Shown here in pieces: positions 6,905 to 14,730 of a stretch of DNA of 48,812 nt (position 1 is its first letter; the number at the start of each line of letters is the position of its first letter). The notes below the pieces were generated by a model, which did no database searches, was not told where the DNA came from, and worked only from the letters and a program-made list of their open reading frames with translations. The stretch is from a virus: the IMG/VR virus record IMGVR_UViG_3300007542_000002, positions 1-48,812 of that record; one strand, given 5' to 3'. The position numbers were made by a program, and so were the translations under genes.

Positions 6905-9814
6905 ATGACCGTCGCCCGCCTCGGTTTCGAGGTCCAGTCGAAGCAGGCCGAAGAAGCCGCGATCGATCTGGACAAGCTCACGGACAGCGCGGGCAAAGCC
7001 CAGCGCGGCGCCCGTGGTGTTACGGCGGCGTCCAAGGAAATGTCGGCCTCGATGCAGGCCGTCACCGCCATCCTGCGGGACATCGAGCGGCACACGTCCA
7101 TCATGGCCGCGGGCTTCATGAAGGGTAGCGGCGCCATGAACGCCGTCGATGGGGCTGCGCAGCGTGCCGGGAAAGCCCTGGACGGTGCCTCGCGCGCGGC
7201 GACGACGACCGAGGCCGCGACCACGGGCATGACGAACGCCACCACCGGTGCGGCGGCTGCGGTGGACCGGCTGGTGGTCGAGGCGACGGACGCGACCAGG
7301 GTCGTGGACGCCATGGGGGCCGCAAACGACCGGGCCGCGACATCGGCCATGCGCCACATGCAGGCCATCGAGCAGTTGACCGCGGCGGAGCGTCGCATGA
7401 CGCCGGGCGCCAACACGTCGCGCGGCACCGACATCGACGCCTACGGGGCTGAACTTGACCGACTCCGAGCCAAGTACAACCCGGTCTTCGCCGTGTCGAA
7501 GGCCTACGAAGCCGAACTGGACCAGATCAACTTCGCCCATCGGGTGGGTGCGATCACCGCGCAGGAACAGGCCGCGGCCCTGGACCGGCTGAACGCGCAG
7601 TATACGGCACAGGTCGGGGCGGTGAACCGGGCAACCGGCGCGCTAGACATGAACAACGCGGCCATGCGGCGCGGCGGCACGGGCGTAGAGGCCGCTTCAT
7701 TCCAGCTTCGCAATCTCCGTTATCAGCTGTTCGACGTGGCGCAGACTGCGGCCCTCGGCATGAACCCGCTGCTCATCCTGATGCAGCAGGGGCCGCAGAT
7801 CGCGCAGATTTACGGGCCGGAGGAGGGCGGCGTCGCGCGGGCGTTCCAGGAGACCGGGACGATGCTGACGCGCATGGTCGTGCGTGCAGGGCCGGCTATC
7901 GCGGTCATCGGGACGTTGACGGTGGGTGTCGCCGCGCTGCGAAGCGAGATCAACGAGACCAAGGGCGCGACGGTCTCGATGGGTGATACGATGCTGGCGA
8001 TATTCCAGATGCTCGGCAGCGGCATCGAGTCGGCGTTCAAGCCGGCAATTGAGACGGTGAAGGCGCTGTTCTCGTCCTTCTGGAATGAGACGGGCGACCT
8101 CGCGCGCGACATGTTCAACGACATGGCGCGAAGCGGGGCTGCGTTTGGCAGTTCGACGCGACGGGAAATCGAGGTGCTGGGCGCCTATTGGAATGCCGGC
8201 GTCACGATGATCAAGCGGGCTTGGGAACTGCTGCCGGGCGCTCTCGGCGACCTGACGATGCAGACGGTGAACAACGTCATCGGCGGCATCGAGGACATGG
8301 TCAACGGGGCTATCTCGCGCATCAATGCCCTCATCGACCTCGTCAACAAGATCCCCGGCGTTGAACTCGGCAAGATGTCGACGGTGACGCTGGGGCGTCC
8401 GCAGAACATCTTTGCCGGGCAGTCGGCATCGTTCGCCAACGCCATGGCCAGCGCGAGCGCTGAAGCGTCCAAGGCCGTCGAGAAAGCCAACGCCGATCAC
8501 GAGCGCCGCATGGCCGGTATCGGCAAGTGGGATGCTTTCGGCGACCTGCGCACCCGTGCCATGGCGAACGACCGCGCCAACGACAAGCCGGACAAGGGGG
8601 CGAAGAAGGCAGCAGACGAGGCCGCGCGCGCTGCGGAGAAGATCCGCGGCGAGATGCAGAGCATTCAAAGCGCCGTCAACTCGTTCGACCTATCCAAGAT
8701 GGGCGACGTTGCCCAGGCGGTGGCGCCGTGGTTGGAGCGTGCCGGCCAGCTTCGCGAGGCGATCGAGAGCGGCGTTCTGCCGGCGAAGGATCTGGCGAAC
8801 GCCCACAAGCTGCTGGAGGAGACGTTCCGCGTAGCCGCACAGGCCGCCGACGAGGCGCGCACGAAGCTGATGGGGATCGGCGACGAACTGGTCCGGCAGC
8901 CGGATCTGCTGCGCGAGGAAATCAACGCTCTGGACCGCAGCCAGGGCGCCTACGACCGCCTTATGGACGCGCGGAAGCTGAATGCCGACGTGATGGCCTA
9001 CGAAAAGGACCTGCAGGACGCCGTCGCCCGCGGCTACGTGATCCAGGGCGATACGGTCGAAGGTCTGGTCCAGAAGTACCGAGGCCTCACGGAAGAACGG
9101 AACGCAGCCGCCGTCGTGCGCGACGTGACCGACAAGGTGGCGAACGACAACCTGCGGGAGCAGAAGGCGCTGATCGGCGGCTTCATGTCGGACGTGAAGT
9201 ACGGGCTCCAGCAGGGACATAGCGCGTGGGAAGCCTTCGGTGACGCGGCGACCCGCGCACTGGACCGGATCACGAACAAGGCCCTGGACGATCTGATCGA
9301 CAAGCTGCTGGAGGTCCAGAACGTCGGCAGCGGCAGCGGCGGAAAGGGCGGCCTGCTCGGCAGCCTGATCAGCCAGGGCTTCTCGTTCGTCACCGGATTG
9401 TTCGGCGGGTCCACGGCGTCGCCGGGCCTCTCGCTTGGGCGGGGCGACACGACCGGGGCCGGCGGTGCCGGCTTCTCCTACACGTCCTACGGCGGGCCTC
9501 GTGCCAACGGCGGTCCCGTCGACCCATCGCGCTGGTACATGGTCGGTGAGAATGGCCCGGAGCGGTTCCAGCCGGACGTGCCGGGCAGGATCATCCCGAA
9601 CCACAAGCTGCGTGCGGCTAACGACGCCTCGCCGATGGGCGCCCAGGCGCAGCAGGTCGCTCTGACCCTGACGCTCTCCGAGGATCTGAACGCCCGCATG
9701 ACGCAGACGGCGGAGAACGTGTCGGTGCGGGTGGTTAAGCAGAAGTCGCCGGGCATCGTCAAGGAGAGCGTCGGCGCCGTGTACGCCGCGAACCAGGAGC
9801 GGCCGCTCCGATGA
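6905..9814 (+). CDS. Tail tape measure protein
   Basis: A 969-residue protein, by far the longest in the tail module. The ATG at 6905 begins the conserved TVARLGFEVQSKQAEEA segment; longer frames run into the opposite-strand gene. Helical repeats fill residues 1-260. The segment FQLRNLRYQLFDVAQTA.LGMNPLLILMQQGPQIAQIYG (in pieces, about 265-305) marks the tape-measure family PF06791. A hydrophobic section follows at about 320-345 (IAVIGTLTVGVAAL). The C-terminus carries GENGPERFQP, the usual end motif. It sets tail length and may help DNA entry. Confidence 0.92.
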   Translation: MTVARLGFEVQSKQAEEAAIDLDKLTDSAGKAQRGARGVTAASKEMSASMQAVTAILRDIERHTSIMAAGFMKGSGAMNAVDGAAQRAGKALDGASRAATTTEAATTGMTNATTGAAAAVDRLVVEATDATRVVDAMGAANDRAATSAMRHMQAIEQLTAAERRMTPGANTSRGTDIDAYGAELDRLRAKYNPVFAVSKAYEAELDQINFAHRVGAITAQEQAAALDRLNAQYTAQVGAVNRATGALDMNNAAMRRGGTGVEAASFQLRNLRYQLFDVAQTAALGMNPLLILMQQGPQIAQIYGPEEGGVARAFQETGTMLTRMVVRAGPAIAVIGTLTVGVAALRSEINETKGATVSMGDTMLAIFQMLGSGIESAFKPAIETVKALFSSFWNETGDLARDMFNDMARSGAAFGSSTRREIEVLGAYWNAGVTMIKRAWELLPGALGDLTMQTVNNVIGGIEDMVNGAISRINALIDLVNKIPGVELGKMSTVTLGRPQNIFAGQSASFANAMASASAEASKAVEKANADHERRMAGIGKWDAFGDLRTRAMANDRANDKPDKGAKKAADEAARAAEKIRGEMQSIQSAVNSFDLSKMGDVAQAVAPWLERAGQLREAIESGVLPAKDLANAHKLLEETFRVAAQAADEARTKLMGIGDELVRQPDLLREEINALDRSQGAYDRLMDARKLNADVMAYEKDLQDAVARGYVIQGDTVEGLVQKYRGLTEERNAAAVVRDVTDKVANDNLREQKALIGGFMSDVKYGLQQGHSAWEAFGDAATRALDRITNKALDDLIDKLLEVQNVGSGSGGKGGLLGSLISQGFSFVTGLFGGSTASPGLSLGRGDTTGAGGAGFSYTSYGGPRANGGPVDPSRWYMVGENGPERFQPDVPGRIIPNHKLRAANDASPMGAQAQQVALTLTLSEDLNARMTQTAENVSVRVVKQKSPGIVKESVGAVYAANQERPLR

Positions 9815-10566
9815 CCATCAACGTCTACACATGGCCGCCGGTCCCGGTGACGGGCGCGGAGTGGACCGAAGATGCGCCGGTCCAGGTCAGCCGATCCATC
9901 ACGACGGGCAAGGACTATACGTCCGCGGCTCAGAGGAAGCGGCGCATGGCGACGTTGCAGGTCGCCGCGCTCGGTCACCCCAACAACATGGGCGCCGGCT
10001 ACGTCGAGGTGCTGAAGCGCTTCCTCGCGAACATCCACGCGGTGCGGCTCTACAGCTTCCCGATCAACTGGCACCTCGATGCCATACGCGACCGCGCGGC
10101 GCTCGAAAGCATGCCGCTCGGCTGGACTTCTGGCGGGAGCGAACTGACATGGACCATGCCGCCGGAGACGCTGGTCTGGTATTCGAACGTCCCGCTCACC
10201 GGCGTTGTGGGCACCTCGGGCGGCTGGGATATCGTGACTGTGTCCGGGCTACCGGCGTCGCGGCTGGTCGCGCGGCCGGGCGACTTCGTGAAGGTCCAAG
10301 AAGATCCGGCGGACACCGGGGCTGTCGCGCAGGTCATCGCGCCGTCGCGGTCCGATGCGTCGGGCGTGGCGATCGTGCGGCTTTTCTCGGCGCTGCCCTA
10401 TGACGGCATAATCACGATGAACGCCAGCGATACCGGCGTTTTCAAGCCGATGGGCCTGCCGCGGTCGACGCAGCCGGTCGGCGCCAACTGGTACTACGAC
10501 TGGTCGTTCCGTGAGGTCTTCGAGGATGAGGTTGACGGGTTCGTAGAGGTGGACCCATGGTCCTAG
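9811..10566 (+). CDS. Distal tail protein
   Basis: A 251-residue protein that overlaps the tape-measure stop (ATGA). It begins MTINVYTWPPVPVTGAEWT and shows repeated sheet segments with Trp, such as GWTSGGSELTWTMPP and NWYYDWSFREVF. Position directly after the tape measure fits the distal tail protein that joins tube to hub. No catalytic motif is visible. Assignment rests mainly on gene order and composition. Confidence 0.65.
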   Translation: MTINVYTWPPVPVTGAEWTEDAPVQVSRSITTGKDYTSAAQRKRRMATLQVAALGHPNNMGAGYVEVLKRFLANIHAVRLYSFPINWHLDAIRDRAALESMPLGWTSGGSELTWTMPPETLVWYSNVPLTGVVGTSGGWDIVTVSGLPASRLVARPGDFVKVQEDPADTGAVAQVIAPSRSDASGVAIVRLFSALPYDGIITMNASDTGVFKPMGLPRSTQPVGANWYYDWSFREVFEDEVDGFVEVDPWS

Positions 10567-12125
10567 TCCGCGACGTAGATACCGACTTCCTGACGGCTCT
10601 TTCGGAGCCGTTTTTTTATCCCGTCATCACGGTCTACCTGGACTGGCCGGCCGGCGAGCTGCGCATGCACTCGGGCGTCGGCACGATCGATTGGGACGGC
10701 GAGGATTGGGTTGGCGTCGGGGATTTCGGCAGCGTGGCGTTGCCGGAGGAATCGTTTGGGCTTGCATCCTCTCCGGCACAGCTGCGGCTGGTCGGCTTGC
10801 CGGACGACCTGGACGACAAGCTCGAAGCGCCCATCCGAAACCGCAGGGGGATCATCTACTTCGGAGTGGTGACCGAGCGGGGCGGCAACGTCCTGATCGG
10901 CGATCCTCTCGCGATCTACGACGGCTACATGGACGCCCTCAGTGACACCGTCGAGGTGTCCGAGGAAGACGGGACGAAGAAGCTACTCCGGGGCGTGCGC
11001 CTCAGTCTCGCTAGCGGCCCGTCGCAGCGTTCGTTCGCCGAGGTCTACCACACCTACGAGGACCAGGCGCGGGCGTACCCTGCCGAAGGGACGCTGCCGA
11101 GCCTCTATCTCCAGTTCGTGGGCGCGTCGGCGTTGCCCGGCAGCGTGTCCATCACGCGGGCATCGATTGGCACCTACACCGGTGCCGACGGGGCGATCAC
11201 GTCTTTCGCGAGCGGCGCCGCGCGGCTTGGGGATCGTGGCCTGCTCGTAGAGGAGGAGCGGACCAACAGCCTCGTACGGTCGCAGGAATTCAACACGACG
11301 TGGACAATCGTCGGCGCGACGGTAAGCGCGGACGCTGCTGCGGCGCCGGACGGCACGACGACCGCCGACAAGCTGATGGAGGCAGCGGCCGCCGGCACGC
11401 ACATCGCGGTCCAGGTCGTCACCAAGGCGACCGCGGCGCAGGACTGGTGCCAGTCCGTGTTCGTGAAGGCGGCCGAGCGTTCGGCCTGCCGGCTGCTGAT
11501 GTACGGGGCATCAACGAGCAACGGGGTCCGGGCCGACTTTGATCTGGCGACTGGGACGATAATCGGCGGCGCCTCGGTGCTGCTTGGCACCTTCGCCGAC
11601 AACGCCGCCGGCATCGAGGCGCTGGCCGCCACCGGCTGGTATCGGATCTGGGTTTCGGGCACGACCAATTCCGACAGTTCGGTGCGCTTCCGGTTCGATC
11701 TGCGCAACGCATCGTCGAACTCCTACACCGGGGACGGGTCGTCCGGTCTGTTGCTTTGGGGCGGGCAACTGGAGCGTGGCACGGCCCCGTCGTCATACAT
11801 CCCCACCGCCGCATCGACGGTGACGCGCCTGGCCGATGAGGTCGACGTCAGCCTCTCGGATGGCGACTACGACGTTCTGGAGCGCCGGGAAGACGACGCC
11901 GCATGGCTTGACGTTACGACCACCGGCGGGGGCGGCTGGACGATCCCGGAAGACATGACCGACCCGTTCGTCCGTGAGGCCGTGATCTACGCCGACGGCG
12001 CGGTGCCGTCTGAAGAGATGGCGGCGCTGCTGGCGGGCGGCCCGGTCGGCCACGCCGAAGACACGGCCGGTCGCCTGACCATCAACGCCGAGGCCGAGGG
12101 GCAGACGCTGAAATGGCCGGAATAG
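10557..12125 (+). CDS. Tail protein with an inserted carbohydrate-binding-like domain
   Basis: A 522-residue protein. The N-terminal part (1-180) reads FYPVITVYLDWPAGELRMHSGVGTIDWDGEDWVGVG, split by turns, a pattern of distal tail proteins after the tape measure. Residues about 195-435 form a beta-sandwich-like insert (ARLGDRGLLVEEERTN, later LLLWGGQLERGTAPSSYIPT) like the head spike fibre or jelly-roll domains that bind sugars on cell surfaces. The C-terminal ~85 residues may return to tail fold. The gene overlaps both neighbours. An intrinsic-terminator shape lies inside its codons 12-20. Confidence 0.65.
   Translation: MVLVRDVDTDFLTALSEPFFYPVITVYLDWPAGELRMHSGVGTIDWDGEDWVGVGDFGSVALPEESFGLASSPAQLRLVGLPDDLDDKLEAPIRNRRGIIYFGVVTERGGNVLIGDPLAIYDGYMDALSDTVEVSEEDGTKKLLRGVRLSLASGPSQRSFAEVYHTYEDQARAYPAEGTLPSLYLQFVGASALPGSVSITRASIGTYTGADGAITSFASGAARLGDRGLLVEEERTNSLVRSQEFNTTWTIVGATVSADAAAAPDGTTTADKLMEAAAAGTHIAVQVVTKATAAQDWCQSVFVKAAERSACRLLMYGASTSNGVRADFDLATGTIIGGASVLLGTFADNAAGIEALAATGWYRIWVSGTTNSDSSVRFRFDLRNASSNSYTGDGSSGLLLWGGQLERGTAPSSYIPTAASTVTRLADEVDVSLSDGDYDVLERREDDAAWLDVTTTGGGGWTIPEDMTDPFVREAVIYADGAVPSEEMAALLAGGPVGHAEDTAGRLTINAEAEGQTLKWPE
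10593..10617 (+). terminator. Terminator-shaped hairpin inside a tail gene
   Basis: A perfect 7-bp stem ACGGCTC / GAGCCGT with a TTTCG loop is followed by a run of Ts. It lies at codons 12-20 of the gene at 10557. The same bases encode a normal protein stretch, so the shape may be chance, but it looks complete. Confidence 0.5.
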
Positions 12126-12499
12126 TTCTCGCCAACGCAATGGAGGTCATGGACCGGCCATGGGCATGGGGCTTCGCGGACTGCTGCACCGGGGCGTGCG
12201 ACGTGTTCAGCCGCCTGCATGCGATCGATCCGATGCAGCCGCTGCGGGGCCGCTACCGGAGCAAGATCGGCGCCTATCGGATCATCCGGCAGATGGGGGG
12301 ATTCGTGACGATGGCGGAGACCCTGGCGCGCGAAGCCGGGCTGCGTGAGGGCGCAGGCGACCCCGGCGATATCGGCGTTGCCGAGCACGACGGCGGGCTG
12401 GCGTTGGTCATCGCTGTCGCGCCGGGCGTGTGGGCTGGGAAGACGCTGACGGGAATGACGACTGGGGCCGTTGCGGTGAGGGCTTGGCGTGCTCCGTAA
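12113..12499 (+). CDS. DUF6950-like tail-tip protein (NlpC/P60-type relative)
   Basis: A 128-residue protein overlapping genes on both sides. The start MDRPWAWGFADCCTGACDVFSRL holds a W..DC.. motif like that of NlpC/P60 cysteine peptidases and DUF6950 proteins found beside the tail hub. A later H in AEHDGGLALVIAV could be the second catalytic residue. Such proteins are thought to open peptidoglycan during DNA entry. Whether it is active is unknown. Confidence 0.7.
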   Translation: MAGIVLANAMEVMDRPWAWGFADCCTGACDVFSRLHAIDPMQPLRGRYRSKIGAYRIIRQMGGFVTMAETLAREAGLREGAGDPGDIGVAEHDGGLALVIAVAPGVWAGKTLTGMTTGAVAVRAWRAP

Positions 12500-14717
12500 G
12501 CGTCTGCTCGCCAGCGCGGCTTTCGTCTTCGTCATCTGGACGACGCCGGCCGCGGCCGATCCCATCTCCATCAGCCTCATCGCGGGCGCGGCCACGCTCG
12601 GTTCGACGGTGGCGTTCTCCGCGACCACGGCGCTCATCGTGTCCGCCGGCATCGGCATCGCCGCGACCCTCGCATCCGCGCTGCTGGTCAAGGTGCCGAA
12701 GCAGAAGGTGCCGGACGTAAAGCGGGATCTGTCCATCCCGGACAGCCGGCCGCCCTACCGGTTCGTCTACGGCCACGTCCGCACCTACGGGTCGCCCGCC
12801 CCCATCCGGGTTAAGGGCCGTGACCTCTACATCTGCTACATCATGAACAGCCGCCCGAGCGACGGCGGCAATCTGCGCCTGTTCATCGACAAGCGCGAGG
12901 CCGACCTAACCGGCGACCTGTTCGACTTTGACGGCTCCGGCGCTCTGGCGACCGCGCAGGACCTTGAAGGGGGATGGGGCGACCAGGACGCGCATTTCTG
13001 GCTTGGCCTAGGCGACCAGACGGGGCCACCGGCAGAGATCCTTGCTGCGATCCCTGAGTACATTCAGGCGACGGACGCATGGCGCGGCCGCACGGTCCTT
13101 TGGTGCCGCCTACACGCCGGCGGAGCAAATGGCCGCACTGACCGGTGGCCGGCGACTCCGCCGAACATCGAACTTGAGATGGATTGGTCAAAGGTCTGGG
13201 ACCCGCGCGATGAGGCGCAGGACCCTGACGACGAGACCACGTGGACCTACAGCGCGAACCAGGCGCTCTGCGTTCTGGACGCGCTCCGCCGCAATCCGAT
13301 CCGACGGTACGCCGACACGCAGCTTCACCTGTCGAGTTTCACCGAAGGCGCCGACATCGCCGACGAAGAAGTCGAGCGCAAGTATGAGGAGACGCCGGAG
13401 CCGCGGTACGAGACGAACGGCGTGCTCGTGTGGAATGGCAACGAACTGCTCGACCAGATCACGCCTATGGCAGATGCCGGCGCCGGGCAGGTCGTCCGCA
13501 TCGGATCCGCTCTCGGCTACGCGGCCGGAGCCTATCGGGAGCCGGTCTACACCATCACGGACCTCTTGGAGGAAGGCGGGATCGATCTGACGCGGCTGCA
13601 GCCCGGCCGCGACCTGCCGCGCGCAGTCAAGGTCCAGTACATCGCGCCGGATCGGGATTGGCAGGAAGCGGAACTGCCGCTGCGGCTGGTCGAGGGTGCG
13701 GAGACGCTGGTCGGCGACGACGGGATCAAGGAGGTCCGGGTCAACTTCGTCACGTCGGTCACGCAGGGGCAGCGGATCCAGAAGATCACCGCCCTACGGG
13801 CCGAGAGCCAGCGCCGCCTCCGCTGCACGCTGCCGCCGAGCGCCATCAAGCTGGTTGCCGGCGCCAACGCCTTGGGAGACCTGCCGGCGGGCTTCGAGCG
13901 GCTAAACCATGTCTGGCAAGTCGACAGCATCGACGCGTCTGTATGGACGCAGGACAGCTTCCCGGACGGCGGCGTTGCCATGCGCTGCAAGGTGTCCCTG
14001 CGCGAGGAGAAGGAGTCGCACTACGCGTGGGACCCGGAAGCCGATGAGGTCGAGATCGTCACGGAGACGTTCACCGCAGCGCGTCCAGACCTTGCGCCAC
14101 CGGGGGCCATAACAGCGACGACCGGTTCGGGGGCCGCCCTTAACGGGGAGCCGCGCATCAAGTTCGCGTTCGACCCGGCTGACGGGGATGTTGACGGCTA
14201 CGAGTGGCAGTATGCGGTCGACGACGAGCCCTACATCGACGGCGGCATTCTGACGGGCGACGAACTCGACGGCGACGACAAGGTCTACAGCTACATCTAC
14301 CCGGTCCAGGTTGGCGCCTCCTACGACATCCGCGTGCGCTCGCGCAGTGGGCCGGCGGGGCTGCGGATATCCGAATGGGTGGAGGCCGCAAACGTCGTGG
14401 CGACGGCTCCCGATGTCGACTTGGACCCGCCCTACAACGGCTCGGCGACCGGCGGCTCGTCACAGATCACGGTCAGCTTCACGTCGCCGAACAGTTCCGC
14501 GTTCCGGGGCATCGAGTTCTGGGGGAGCGACACTAGCGACATCGCCGATGCCGCCCTGTTGCCGGACGGAACAATCTACGGCTCGCAAAACCTCGTCTTC
14601 GAATACACGGAGACCGGGCTCGGCACACCGCAGACCCGCTATTACTTCGCAAGGTCCACCGGCATCTACGGCACGACTTCCGACTTCGCTGCCGTCGTCA
14701 GCGCCACTACCTCCTAA
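12489..14717 (+). CDS. Tail hub / tip attachment protein (gpJ-like)
   Basis: A 742-residue protein with GTG start, overlapping the previous gene by 11 bases. It opens with a signal-like hydrophobic segment (residues 5-24), then a second glycine-rich hydrophobic stretch (about 25-62), which is common in this hub family. The middle (VPDVKRDLSIPDSRPPYRFVYG) and the LQPGRDLPRAVKVQYIAP region fit the putative phage tail protein domain PF13550. The C-terminal ~220 residues look like two fibronectin-type repeats. It forms the base of the tail tip and binds the tailspike. Confidence 0.75.
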   Translation: MLRKRLLASAAFVFVIWTTPAAADPISISLIAGAATLGSTVAFSATTALIVSAGIGIAATLASALLVKVPKQKVPDVKRDLSIPDSRPPYRFVYGHVRTYGSPAPIRVKGRDLYICYIMNSRPSDGGNLRLFIDKREADLTGDLFDFDGSGALATAQDLEGGWGDQDAHFWLGLGDQTGPPAEILAAIPEYIQATDAWRGRTVLWCRLHAGGANGRTDRWPATPPNIELEMDWSKVWDPRDEAQDPDDETTWTYSANQALCVLDALRRNPIRRYADTQLHLSSFTEGADIADEEVERKYEETPEPRYETNGVLVWNGNELLDQITPMADAGAGQVVRIGSALGYAAGAYREPVYTITDLLEEGGIDLTRLQPGRDLPRAVKVQYIAPDRDWQEAELPLRLVEGAETLVGDDGIKEVRVNFVTSVTQGQRIQKITALRAESQRRLRCTLPPSAIKLVAGANALGDLPAGFERLNHVWQVDSIDASVWTQDSFPDGGVAMRCKVSLREEKESHYAWDPEADEVEIVTETFTAARPDLAPPGAITATTGSGAALNGEPRIKFAFDPADGDVDGYEWQYAVDDEPYIDGGILTGDELDGDDKVYSYIYPVQVGASYDIRVRSRSGPAGLRISEWVEAANVVATAPDVDLDPPYNGSATGGSSQITVSFTSPNSSAFRGIEFWGSDTSDIADAALLPDGTIYGSQNLVFEYTETGLGTPQTRYYFARSTGIYGTTSDFAAVVSATTS

Positions 14718-14730
14718 AGGGCAGAGCTAA

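Noticed and set aside
7697-8668. Leftward 323-residue frame antisense to the tape measure
   Set aside because: No motif, no ribosome site, and composition of an antisense shadow.
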